DNA from: Myroides marinus
GTDB taxonomy: Bacteria; Bacteroidota; Bacteroidia; Flavobacteriales; Flavobacteriaceae
NCBI RefSeq assembly: GCF_900109075.1
Contig: NZ_FNYS01000021.1
Span: forward strand, 1 to 37,204
Direction: 5' to 3'
Length of the DNA stretch: 37,204 nucleotides
Shown: one piece after another, positions 17,590-26,120 of the stretch
How positions within the stretch are numbered: the stretch's first letter is position 1
Layout of the letters: every line of letters begins with the position of its first letter
Translations under genes and position numbers: made by a program
The notes under the pieces: model-generated
What the model was told of the DNA's origin: nothing
The model's input: the letters and a program-made list of their open reading frames with translations, nothing else
Database searches by the model: none

Positions 17590-17989
17590 TTATTTTGTCA
17601 TTAGTGCCTGAAAGTAATAATTAAAACTTATGATGCCTCTATACATTCCATGTGAATAATTAATTAGGTAGAGTTATAATAATGTTATTTACGTTTCAAA
17701 GCAGTGAACAGTACTATTTGAGTATTTCTTAGCTAGGACACTAGTAGGTGTATACATAGACTATAGTTGGAGAAAAAGCCTCTCTAGTCAAGTAAACACG
17801 GGTTATTGTCCAAGGTTTGTCCAACAATCGGAATAGGAGACTGTATTAGCTAGAGATGAGTGGTAAGGACTATTTATATAATTATTTATTGATGCTGGGG
17901 TGTTAGTATTATTGTTCTAAGGTAAAAAAGTGGAAGTTTGTTTTAAATCATTCGACCGCTAGTGTTATTTTGTATAAAATTGAGTAGTT
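17590..17989. other. Intergenic stretch before the AsmA-like gene
   Basis: No coding frame and no tRNA or repeat element seen. The one regular feature is a pair of direct repeats TTGTCCAA (17806-17813 and 17817-17824) with an 11-base period, about 165 bases upstream of the AsmA-like gene. A TTATTTTG sequence just before the gene is a one-mismatch promoter candidate. Confidence 0.5.
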
Positions 17990-20617
17990 ATGAATAAAAA
18001 AGTTTTAAAATGGATAGGTGGCGTAGTACTAGGTCTTTTCTTAGTGTTAATGCTAACACCAATCTTGTTTAAGGGTAAAATACAAGATTTAGTTCTAAAA
18101 GCTATCAATGATAATCTTAATGCAAATGTGACATTTGAGAAGGTAGATTTAAGCTTATTGCGCAACTTTCCAAAAGCGACAGTTATTATTAAAGATATTG
18201 CTGTAGTCAATAAGGAGCCTTTTGCTGGAGATACGCTTTTCTATGCGAATAACATCAAGCTAAAGATGTCAGTAATGGAACTGTTCAATGGTGAGAAGAA
18301 GCCAATGAACATAGAAGGTATCTTATTAGAGAATGCTAAGGTCAATATCATAGTGAATGAACAAGGAGTGACTAACTATGATATAGCAATAAAGGATGAT
18401 GATGAAAAGGACGATGAAGAGAAAGAAGACAAACCTTTTTCACTTGCACTAAAGCATTATCAAGTTAATAATTTGAATTTGTCGTATAAGGATTTGGGAA
18501 GTAAGATGATGTTTAATATTAATGAATTATATCACCAAGGAACAGGGAATTTAGCTGCGGATGTATTAGATCTAGATACGGAGTCAAAAGCTAAGATATC
18601 TTTTGAGAAAGATGGTAGTAAGCTTTTAAATGGAGTTAATTTATCTCTTAAAGCAATTATAGGTATGGATATGGCTAATCAAGTTTATTCTTTTAAAAAG
18701 AATAAAGCACTGATTAATCAATTGCCTCTTGAGTTTGACGGTTCTATTAAACTATTGGAGAATGGACAGCAATATGATTTGACCTTTGCTACCCCTGATT
18801 CAGATTTTAAAAACTTTTTGGGATTAGTACCTGAAGCGTATGCAGGGAACTTAAAAGGGGTAACGACAACAGGTGACTTTAAGATAGCAGGTAAAGTAAA
18901 AGGGGAGATGACAGATGTGAAAATTCCTACTATGGATATCAAGATGAATGCAACTAATGCGTCATTTAAATATCCTGATTTACCTATGGCAGTTCAGAAC
19001 ATTATGCTGAATGTCAATGTTATGAATACTACTGGGCTAATGAAAGATATGTATGTAGATATAAATAAACTTTCGTTTAAGATTGCTCAAGATGTGTTTA
19101 ATGCTAAAGCAAATATTAAAAACATTAGTGAGAACGCTTTAGTAGATGCTAATTTTAATGGAGTTATTAATCTAAGCAATGTAGCGAAAGCTTATCCTGT
19201 AAAGGTAGATGTACCTCTATCGGGAATACTAAAGGCAAATGTGTCTGCTAACTTTGATATGAACTCTATAGAGAAAGAACAATACCAAAATATCAAGAAT
19301 AGCGGTAGTGCTTCTCTAACAGGGTTTAACTTTAGTACAGAGGCAATGGCTAAACCGATGCTTATCCAAGAAGCTGCTTTGACTTTTAATACAAGTAATG
19401 TTACTCTAAATAAGTTATCATTAAAGACAGGAAGTACAGACTTAGCAGCTGATGGGCGTCTTGATAATTTATACGGTTTCTTGTTTAATAAACAGACTTT
19501 AAAAGGGAACTTTAATCTGAAATCTAATAATTTCTTATTAGCGGATCTATTAAAAGAAGATACAACAAAACCAGAAGATAAAAAAGAAAAGGCAAGCACA
19601 GCTAAAGCTTCTGAACCACTTAAAATACCAGGTTTCTTAGATTGTACGATTAATGCAAATGCCAATACGGTAGTCTATGATAACTTAACACTTAACAATG
19701 TAAAGGGGAAACTAATTATCAAGGATGAAGCTGCTCGTTTAGAAAATATGTCAACGAATGTGTTTGGTGGCACTATGGCATTCGGAGGGAATGTCTCTAC
19801 TAAGGAAACTATACCTACATTTAATATGAATCTAGGGATGCAGAGTTTAGATATTAAGCAGACTTTTACTGAACTTGGTTTCTTGAAGGCTATTGCTCCT
19901 ATCGCAGGTGTGATGACTGGTAAGATAAATGCTACAGTAGATATGAGTGGTAAACTTAAAGCCGCAGACTTATCTCCTGAATTAAATACTTTATCAGGGG
20001 ATATTAAAGGAGATTTGTCTAATGCTGTTATCAGTGCACAGAATTCTAAATTACTTTCTTCTTTAGATGGAGCGTTAAACTTTATTGATATGAAGAATAT
20101 CGACTTGAGCAATAAGAAGATGCATATAGTGTTTAATAATGGTCGTGTGCAGTTCAAACCTTTTGATATTAAGTCTAAAGATATCGCTGTAACTGTATCT
20201 GGTGAACATGGTTTTGACCAAAGTTTGAATTACTCACTAGATTTTAAAGTACCCGCTAAGTTATTGGGAAGTGATGTGGCCAATGCTTTAGCATTATTAG
20301 GACCTAAGTCAAGCGATAAGTTTGATGCTATTCCTGTGAAAGTGGGAGTGACAGGTAATTTTGCTAATCCGAAAGTATCTGCTAATATGGCTGAGGTAGT
20401 AAAGAATCTGACTAATCAAATAGTAGATGAACAAAAGAATCAACTGGTAGATAAAGGAAAAGATGCTTTAATCGACCTATTAGGAGGGAAAAAAGATAAA
20501 ACAGGAGAAAGTACTGATCCAGCTAAGAAAAATGAAACTGAAGAAACAGTAAATAAGATCAGTGAGGGATTAAAAGGTTTGTTTGGTAAGAAGAAAAAAG
20601 AAGAAGAAGCCCAATAA
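17990..20617 (+). CDS. AsmA family protein
   Basis: An 875-residue inner-membrane-anchored protein of the AsmA/YhdP/TamB-like group, long repeating beta-groove proteins implicated in phospholipid transport to, or assembly of, the outer membrane. One N-terminal helix (about 8-27) is followed by the typical KIQDLVLKAINDNLNANVTFEKVDLSLLR start of the AsmA domain. A central, strand-rich region follows. The AsmA C-terminal region (about 590-810) contains MNLGMQSLDIKQTFTELGFLK and GNFANPKVSANM-like segments. The tail is lysine/glutamate-rich (about 820-875). An acidic run occurs at about 135-150. Length is typical for flavobacterial members. Monocistronic, with a long palindromic terminator shared with DUF2797. 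Confidence 0.93.
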   Translation: MNKKVLKWIGGVVLGLFLVLMLTPILFKGKIQDLVLKAINDNLNANVTFEKVDLSLLRNFPKATVIIKDIAVVNKEPFAGDTLFYANNIKLKMSVMELFNGEKKPMNIEGILLENAKVNIIVNEQGVTNYDIAIKDDDEKDDEEKEDKPFSLALKHYQVNNLNLSYKDLGSKMMFNINELYHQGTGNLAADVLDLDTESKAKISFEKDGSKLLNGVNLSLKAIIGMDMANQVYSFKKNKALINQLPLEFDGSIKLLENGQQYDLTFATPDSDFKNFLGLVPEAYAGNLKGVTTTGDFKIAGKVKGEMTDVKIPTMDIKMNATNASFKYPDLPMAVQNIMLNVNVMNTTGLMKDMYVDINKLSFKIAQDVFNAKANIKNISENALVDANFNGVINLSNVAKAYPVKVDVPLSGILKANVSANFDMNSIEKEQYQNIKNSGSASLTGFNFSTEAMAKPMLIQEAALTFNTSNVTLNKLSLKTGSTDLAADGRLDNLYGFLFNKQTLKGNFNLKSNNFLLADLLKEDTTKPEDKKEKASTAKASEPLKIPGFLDCTINANANTVVYDNLTLNNVKGKLIIKDEAARLENMSTNVFGGTMAFGGNVSTKETIPTFNMNLGMQSLDIKQTFTELGFLKAIAPIAGVMTGKINATVDMSGKLKAADLSPELNTLSGDIKGDLSNAVISAQNSKLLSSLDGALNFIDMKNIDLSNKKMHIVFNNGRVQFKPFDIKSKDIAVTVSGEHGFDQSLNYSLDFKVPAKLLGSDVANALALLGPKSSDKFDAIPVKVGVTGNFANPKVSANMAEVVKNLTNQIVDEQKNQLVDKGKDALIDLLGGKKDKTGESTDPAKKNETEETVNKISEGLKGLFGKKKKEEEAQ

Positions 20618-20628
20618 TTAAAGATGAA

Positions 20629-20685
20629 ATATCACATAAACAAAAAAGAGCTCCAATAGGGAGCTCTTTTTTGTTTATGTGATAT
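20629..20685. terminator. 26-bp palindromic two-way terminator
   Basis: Perfect inverted repeat of 26 bp (20629-20654 with 20660-20685) around a five-base loop AATAG. The core is AAAAAAGAGCTCC/GGAGCTCTTTTTT. It serves the convergent AsmA-like (+) and DUF2797 (-) genes; the right arm ends on the first base of the DUF2797 stop codon. Confidence 0.95.
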
Positions 20686-21482
20686 TAGATGACCTCTATG
20701 TTTACCATATATCCTTCATAAGTACGGATATTAAAGACAGTTCCATCTTCGAATAGTAGATATTGTCCTTTTACTCCTTTTAATTTCCCTTGATAAGAAG
20801 GGGTCTTGTCTAGATTAAGACTTGTGATCTTCTTTGGAAACTGAAGTACAGGGTAATCTAGATTAAAAATAGCGGAATTGGTTTGATCAAAATATGGTTT
20901 TACTTCATCAGGTAGCTTATCTTTTAGAGAGTTTCTAATTTCTTCTAGATTAGTTTCTAATACTTCATTCTGAAGCATTTTACGCCAATTAGTTTTGTCA
21001 GTGAACATATCTTTTAAGGCTACCTCTGTTATTCCTGCTAGATATCTATTAGGTACTTCTACAATTTCTATAGCTTTAGACGCTCCTTGATCAATCCATC
21101 TAGTAGGTACTTGAGTCTTTCTAGTAACACCTACTTTTACGTCACTAGCTACTGCTAGATATACGATGTGTGGTTGTATTTGTACTTTTGTTTCGTATTC
21201 TAAGTCTCTATCTTCTATTCCTAAATGAGCTTTACTCAACTCAGGACGCATGATCCAATCACCCACTTGAGCACTTGAGTAAAAGCATTCATAACAAAAA
21301 CCTTGTCTAAATATCTTTTTGTGTTGTCCGCAGTTTAAACATTCGTACCCTGTAAAGTCAATCTTAATATCTCTATCAATGATTTGATTGATATTAATGA
21401 AGTTGTTTTTAAATACTAAATAGTATTCAATAGGGGTGTTAAATTCCGTCTGCATTTTGTTTAAAACTCCTTCGTATAGCAT
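20685..21482 (-). CDS. DUF2797 domain protein
   Basis: A 265-residue soluble protein. A zinc-binding site is formed by CLNCGQ and CYECF (about residues 48-70). The centre, VYLAVASDVKVGVTRKTQVPTRWIDQGASKAI, is the DUF2797 signature and resembles the GIY-YIG-type YVG...R...L..G layout. The C-terminal strands (LKGVKGQYLLFEDG) end the domain. The function of the family is not established. Divergent from the GH3 gene (110 bases between starts), a pairing that recurs, as I recall, in Flavobacteriia. No perfect -7 box is seen; TACTTTTA upstream is one mismatch away. Confidence 0.9.
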   Translation of the reverse strand: MLYEGVLNKMQTEFNTPIEYYLVFKNNFININQIIDRDIKIDFTGYECLNCGQHKKIFRQGFCYECFYSSAQVGDWIMRPELSKAHLGIEDRDLEYETKVQIQPHIVYLAVASDVKVGVTRKTQVPTRWIDQGASKAIEIVEVPNRYLAGITEVALKDMFTDKTNWRKMLQNEVLETNLEEIRNSLKDKLPDEVKPYFDQTNSAIFNLDYPVLQFPKKITSLNLDKTPSYQGKLKGVKGQYLLFEDGTVFNIRTYEGYMVNIEVI

Positions 21483-21592
21483 AAATAAAATTGTTATTTT
21501 TGGATAAGTGGTAAAAGTACGAAAAACATTGAGTACTGTAATTACTAACTTTTCACAATGAAAAGATTAGAGAATTGACTAATAGATAGTAT

Positions 21593-23116
21593 ATGGCATT
21601 TACAATTATTAATTCTATTGCTTCGTGGATACTGAAGAAGAGAATTCACCAAATAGACTTATTTAGAAAGTACCCGAATGAAGTACAAAACGATTTGTTC
21701 TTAAATCTGATTAAGACTAATGAAAAGACCGTTTTAGGAAAGGAGTTCGGCTATGATAGCATAAAGAATTACGAAGCCTTTTCAGAGCGTGTACCACTGT
21801 TTAAGTATGAGGAATTCGAACCTTATATTGAACGTGCTAGACAGGGAGAGAGTAATATCTTCTGGCCAGAGCCTATTCGTTGGTTTGCTAAGTCTAGCGG
21901 AACTACCAATGCCAAGAGTAAGTTTATTCCAGTTAGTAATGAAGCATTAGAAAATTGCCATTACAAAGCAGCAAAGGACTTGTTATGTCTATATCTAAAT
22001 AACAATGAAAACTCTCAATTGTTTACAGGGAAAAGTCTTCGCTTAGGTGGTAGTAAACAGCTGTATGAAGATAAGAATACTTTCTTTGGAGACTTATCTG
22101 CTATATTGATTGATAATATGCCTTTTTGGGCAGAACTGAGTAGTACTCCTAGTAACAAGACCTCTCTGATGTCTGAGTGGGAGAGTAAGATGAAAGCAAT
22201 TATCAATGAAGTTCGCAATGAGAATGTAACTAGCTTTGCTGGGGTGCCTTCTTGGATGTTGGTCTTATTTAATCGTATTATACAAGAGACTGGGCGTGGT
22301 GATCTTTTAGAGTTATGGCCTAATGCCGAGGTCTATTTTCACGGAGGGGTAAGTTTCGAGCCTTATAAGGATCAATATATGAAGTTATTACCTAGTGATC
22401 GTTTTAGATATTATGAGATATATAATGCATCAGAAGGTTTCTTTGCTATTCAGGATCAGAATAACTGTAACGAGTTACTATTGATGTTAGATTATGGTAT
22501 ATTCTATGAGTTTATCCCAATGGATACTTTTGGAACTTCTAATCAAAAGATTATTCCTTTATCACAGGTAGAGATAGGTAAGAATTATGCTATCGTAATT
22601 ACTACCAATGCGGGGTTAGTTCGTTATTTAATTGGTGATACACTACGTTTTACTAGTTTATTACCTTATAGAATAAAGATTACAGGACGAACTAAACACT
22701 TTATTAATGTGTTTGGTGAAGAGTTAATGATTGAGAATACTGATAGAGCATTAGCTAAGACATGTGCAGAGTTTAATGCTGAGGTAGCAGAATACACAGT
22801 AGCTCCAATATTTATGTTAGGTAAAGAAAAAGGGGCTCACGAGTGGATAGTAGAGTTTACAAAAGAACCTAATAACCTTCAATTGTTCAGTGAAGTACTA
22901 GATAAGAATTTACAAGCTTTAAATTCTGATTATGAAGCAAAGCGAACGAACAATATGACTTTAAATCCATTGGTACTACATAGTGCACGTAAGAATTTGT
23001 TCTATGACTGGTTGAAGAATAATAACAAATTAGGTGGTCAACATAAAGTACCTCGATTATCTAATGAAAGAGGATTACTAGAAGAACTGTTATCTATGCA
23101 GAAGATATTTGTTTAG
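21593..23116 (+). CDS. Bacterial GH3-like acyl-adenylating enzyme
   Basis: A 507-residue member of the GH3 family, relatives of plant auxin/jasmonate amido synthetases in the adenylate-forming (ANL) superfamily. The nucleotide-binding motif FAKSSGTTNAKSKFIPVS (about 97-115), the YNASEGFFAIQ motif, the YLIGDTLRF hinge-side motif and ITGRTKHFINVFGEELM are all present, so it should activate a carboxylic acid with ATP. Substrate and acceptor amino acid in Bacteroidota are unknown. The length is slightly below plant GH3 (about 580-610) and normal for bacterial forms. Monocistronic, ends in a terminator, divergent from DUF2797. Confidence 0.94.
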   Translation: MAFTIINSIASWILKKRIHQIDLFRKYPNEVQNDLFLNLIKTNEKTVLGKEFGYDSIKNYEAFSERVPLFKYEEFEPYIERARQGESNIFWPEPIRWFAKSSGTTNAKSKFIPVSNEALENCHYKAAKDLLCLYLNNNENSQLFTGKSLRLGGSKQLYEDKNTFFGDLSAILIDNMPFWAELSSTPSNKTSLMSEWESKMKAIINEVRNENVTSFAGVPSWMLVLFNRIIQETGRGDLLELWPNAEVYFHGGVSFEPYKDQYMKLLPSDRFRYYEIYNASEGFFAIQDQNNCNELLLMLDYGIFYEFIPMDTFGTSNQKIIPLSQVEIGKNYAIVITTNAGLVRYLIGDTLRFTSLLPYRIKITGRTKHFINVFGEELMIENTDRALAKTCAEFNAEVAEYTVAPIFMLGKEKGAHEWIVEFTKEPNNLQLFSEVLDKNLQALNSDYEAKRTNNMTLNPLVLHSARKNLFYDWLKNNNKLGGQHKVPRLSNERGLLEELLSMQKIFV

Positions 23117-23138
23117 AACAAACGTTACAATATAAAAG

Positions 23139-23165
23139 AACACTCCATTGGTGAGTGTTTTTTTT
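23139..23165 (+). terminator. Terminator of the GH3 gene
   Basis: Stem AACACTC/GAGTGTT (23139-23145 with 23153-23159), seven-base loop, followed by a T-run to 23165. Confidence 0.8.
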
Positions 23166-23202
23166 GTGCCTTATCTCAAATATATCTCTTGAGTATAGAC
23201 AT

Positions 23203-23228
23203 AAAAAAAAACCCCGCCTAGCGAGGTT
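23203..23228 (-). terminator. Terminator of the small lipoprotein gene
   Basis: Minus-strand stem AACCTCGC/GCGGGGTT (one G-U pair; 23210-23217 with 23221-23228), three-base loop, followed by an eight-base T-run. Confidence 0.88.
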
Positions 23229-23253
23229 TATTTTATTCTAGCTATACTAAAAA

Positions 23254-23490
23254 TTATTTAGTAGCTGGAGCTTCAGTAGCTGGAGCTTCAGTAGCTGGAG
23301 CTTCTTCAGTAGCTGGAGCTTCTTCAGTTGTAGCTTCTGGAGCAACTTCTTCTGTTACAGGAGCTTCTGGAGCTACTTCTTCAGTTGTTGTTGTTTCTTC
23401 TACAGCTGGTTCTTTTGCAGTTTCTTTACAAGAAACGAAAGATACTCCCATCATTGCTACTAAAGCGATGCTTAATGCGATTTTTTTCAT
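23254..23490 (-). CDS. Small repetitive lipoprotein
   Basis: A 78-residue protein with a lipoprotein signal: basic start MKKIALSIALVAMMGVSF and lipobox VSC, Cys21. After it comes a low-complexity tail rich in Glu, Ala, Pro and Thr, made of repeated EEAPAT / EAPAT units. The tail is disordered and acidic, as in many abundant flavobacterial envelope lipoproteins, but no family can be named. The DNA of the tail contains two 15-bp and two 18-bp near-identical repeats (23261-23326), so its length may vary between strains. It has a perfect promoter and a strong terminator, implying good, independent expression. Confidence 0.82.
   Translation of the reverse strand: MKKIALSIALVAMMGVSFVSCKETAKEPAVEETTTTEEVAPEAPVTEEVAPEATTEEAPATEEAPATEAPATEAPATK
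23261..23326. repeat. Tandem repeat inside the lipoprotein gene
   Basis: GTAGCTGGAGCTTCA occurs twice (23261-23275, 23276-23290), then the 18-base version GTAGCTGGAGCTTCTTCA twice (23291-23308, 23309-23326). All units are multiples of three, so gain or loss keeps the frame. Confidence 0.95.
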
Positions 23491-23527
23491 CTTACTAAAT
23501 TATAAAAGTTAATTATTAATTCGTGGA

Positions 23528-23535
23528 CAAATATA
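23528..23535 (-). promoter_or_regulatory. Promoter -7 box of the lipoprotein gene
   Basis: Minus-strand TATATTTG with a TTG (complement of 23552-23554) 16 bases upstream, about 37 bases before the ATG at 23490. Confidence 0.75.
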
Positions 23536-23610
23536 TGAATTTTTTGGTTCGCAAAACTTTTTTTGAATATTTTTTTTTATTTTTTAACGTATTGCAAATC
23601 AATATATTGA

Positions 23611-25764
23611 CTACTTATTTTTCTTAGGTTCTACTAATTTCATCTCATCAATTAGATGTTTTGCATCCGCAAACTTGTCAATGATGAATAAAATGTATCT
23701 AGCGTCTACCATAATGTTACGACAAATAGATGGGTCATAATAGATATCACTCATCGTTCCTTCCCATACTCGGTCAAAATTTAAACCAATTAAATTACCG
23801 TAAGCATCTAACGCTGGGCTACCTGAGTTACCTCCTGTAGTGTGGTTAGTAGCAATAAAGTTAACGGGTAGTTTGCCGTTATCTGCATATTGACCATAGT
23901 CTTTATTATTATAAAGCTCAACAAGCTTCGCAGGTACGTCGAATTCGTAGTCACCAGGTACATATTTTTCCATGATCCCCTCTAAGTGAGTTACTGGCTC
24001 ATAGTATGTAGCATCTTTAGGGAAGTACCCATCTACTTTACCATATGTAACACGTAATGTACTGTTGGCATCTGGAAATATTCTAGCATCAGGATATAAC
24101 TCTAATTGTGCTTTCATAAATGTACGTTGTAACGCAGCGATCTCTCTGTCTAATTCTTCATATTTAGGTAATACATTAGACATATAGTTTTCGATTAATG
24201 CTTTTGCAAATACGTAACCTTTATCATTGTTGATATTTTTGATTACTTGCTTAGCATCACCTTCTAATAATTGTTTGAATCCTTCATAAGAAGTTAACTT
24301 ACTATTAGTATAGATATCTTTAGAAATAGCTGAGATATTAGCATCTTTTAATTCTTTAGGTAAGAATTGTTTAGGTGCATCTTTAGCATACATAGCTACA
24401 ATAGCTTCGAATACTTTCTCATCCACTTCTTTACTGAAGTTCTTGTAGAATTTTTCTTGACCTTTGATAAGGTTAGCACGTCTAGATTCAAATGATTTCT
24501 CATTAGAAGCGTAGCTTTCTAAAGCATATACTTTATAAGCAGCAGATAGTAATTCAGTGTTACGTTGAACTACTTCAGCAAAAAAGTCTTTACTAATAGC
24601 ATAAGGAGTGATTTCTCCATATAGTTTTTCGAACTTAGGTAAGATATCAGCGTATGCTTTTGTGTTTTTGTTTTTCTTAGCTCTTTCGATAAATCCTTTC
24701 TCGAAATCTTGTTTAGCTTGTACAGCGTTAGTCTTTTTTAGACCTTGGCTTTCACCTATCCATTTTTTCCAGTAGTTAGCTGTACTAGCATACTTAGAAG
24801 CATATTGGATTTTGATACCTTGGTCAGCACGCATAAACTCATCAGTGATTTTTAAAGCTTTATCACGGATACCGATTCTTACAGGATTTAAGTCATTCAC
24901 GATTTGCTCTACCGCATAAGATGGCAAGTACTCTTGTGTTCTACCTGGGTAACCAAATACCATAGTGAAATCACCTTCTTCTATACCACTAAGTGAGATA
25001 GGGAAGAAGTGTTTAGGGCGGTAAGGAACATTGTCTTTAGAGTATGCAGCAGGTTTGTTGTCTTTATCAGCATAGATTCTGAATAAAGAGAAATCTCCCG
25101 TATGACGTGGCCATACCCAGTTATCCGTATCAGAACCAAATTTTCCGATAGATGAAGGTGGAGCACCTACTAAACGTACGTCTTTAAATGTTTCTGTCAC
25201 GAAGATAATATATTGATTTCCTTCATAGAAAGATTTGATTTTGTTCTCTTGCCATTTCTCTTTAGGGAACGATGCTACAGTCTTAGCTATGTTCTCAGAG
25301 ATTTTAGCTTGTTTTTGGATCTCAGAATCTTTGTCTTTGATTCCAGCCATTACCTCTTTAGTTACATCCTCGATACGTACGATAAATGTCACCTCTAGAT
25401 TTTCGTTAGGTAATTCTTGAGCCCTTGATTTAGCCCAGAATCCATTCGCTAAATAATCGTTCTCTACTGTAGAGTGAGCTTGAATCTGCCCATATCCACA
25501 GTGGTGGTTGGTCAATAAAAGACCTTGTGGAGAAATAACCTCTGAAGAACACCCTCCGTTAAAGTGAGGAGCAGCATCTTTCATACTCGATTTATTCACA
25601 TCGTAAATGTCGTTTACTGACATCTTCATACCAAGGCTTTTCATCTCTGTTTCATTCATCCCTTTTAATAGAGATGGAATCCACATACCTCCTTGTTGAG
25701 CATAGATAGGCAACGCTACCAATACAACAAGTGCCTTAAATAGATTTTTAATCTTTTTATTCAT
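23611..25764 (-). CDS. S46 family dipeptidyl peptidase, DPP11 type
   Basis: The frame extends to 25797, but the start is placed at the ATG 25764 because a signal peptide (MNKKIKNLFKALVVLVALPIYAQ) begins there; the product is 717 residues. S46 enzymes are periplasmic serine exopeptidases that release dipeptides from peptide N-termini. The triad is present in this numbering: His in TNHHCGYGQ (about 88), Asp224 in RHTGDFSLFR, Ser647 in TGGNSGSPA. Arg665, in NFDRVWEG, lies 18 residues after the catalytic Ser, as Arg673 does after Ser655 in Porphyromonas gingivalis DPP11; DPP7 has Gly there. This predicts an Asp/Glu preference at P1. Upstream, TATCTTGC is an imperfect -7 box. No protease partner is adjacent. 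Confidence 0.96.
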   Translation of the reverse strand: MNKKIKNLFKALVVLVALPIYAQQGGMWIPSLLKGMNETEMKSLGMKMSVNDIYDVNKSSMKDAAPHFNGGCSSEVISPQGLLLTNHHCGYGQIQAHSTVENDYLANGFWAKSRAQELPNENLEVTFIVRIEDVTKEVMAGIKDKDSEIQKQAKISENIAKTVASFPKEKWQENKIKSFYEGNQYIIFVTETFKDVRLVGAPPSSIGKFGSDTDNWVWPRHTGDFSLFRIYADKDNKPAAYSKDNVPYRPKHFFPISLSGIEEGDFTMVFGYPGRTQEYLPSYAVEQIVNDLNPVRIGIRDKALKITDEFMRADQGIKIQYASKYASTANYWKKWIGESQGLKKTNAVQAKQDFEKGFIERAKKNKNTKAYADILPKFEKLYGEITPYAISKDFFAEVVQRNTELLSAAYKVYALESYASNEKSFESRRANLIKGQEKFYKNFSKEVDEKVFEAIVAMYAKDAPKQFLPKELKDANISAISKDIYTNSKLTSYEGFKQLLEGDAKQVIKNINNDKGYVFAKALIENYMSNVLPKYEELDREIAALQRTFMKAQLELYPDARIFPDANSTLRVTYGKVDGYFPKDATYYEPVTHLEGIMEKYVPGDYEFDVPAKLVELYNNKDYGQYADNGKLPVNFIATNHTTGGNSGSPALDAYGNLIGLNFDRVWEGTMSDIYYDPSICRNIMVDARYILFIIDKFADAKHLIDEMKLVEPKKNK

Positions 25765-25797
25765 AAAAGTGTTAGTTAGAATTGAATTCGCTGGCAA

Positions 25798-26120
25798 GAT
25801 ACAATATTAAGGGGGAACGCTAAAATTGAATTTCAATGATGGTGTGAGTTATTAAGCGAGAGAATTATTATATTAAAGGTAGATGTGATGTGATGAGGAT
25901 AAGATAAATATAAGGTGGAGATTAGCTTGTTTATATTTGTATTGTATAATCAGTATCCAAAGAATATATTTTTATATATTGATGTTTTATAGTTTGTTAA
26001 TTATATAAAGTACAAAGTATTTCGTTTAATGAATAGGTGTTTTTTAAATAATTAATGATGATGATATATAGAAAAAAGGATTTCGTACCTTGGAAGCTGA
26101 GAACTAATAAAACATAAATT
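25798..26120. other. Intergenic region between S46 peptidase and aldo/keto reductase
   Basis: Very A+T-rich divergent control region with no coding frame. It holds a perfect plus-strand -7 box TATATTTG at 25932-25939 with no ORF directly behind it, and a one-mismatch box TACCTTGG about 30 bases before the reductase ATG. No hairpin with a T-tail was seen. Confidence 0.5.

Noticed and set aside
17590..17989. Possible decayed gene between sppA and the AsmA-like gene
   Set aside because: No frame of useful length in either direction and no recognisable residue pattern.
19192..20157. Two long antisense frames inside the AsmA-like gene
   Set aside because: Shadow frames of a conserved repetitive gene; no start support or domain.
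23261..23326. Repeat array that might be taken for a CRISPR
   Set aside because: Contiguous 15/18-bp units in frame in a coding region; no spacers and no cas genes.
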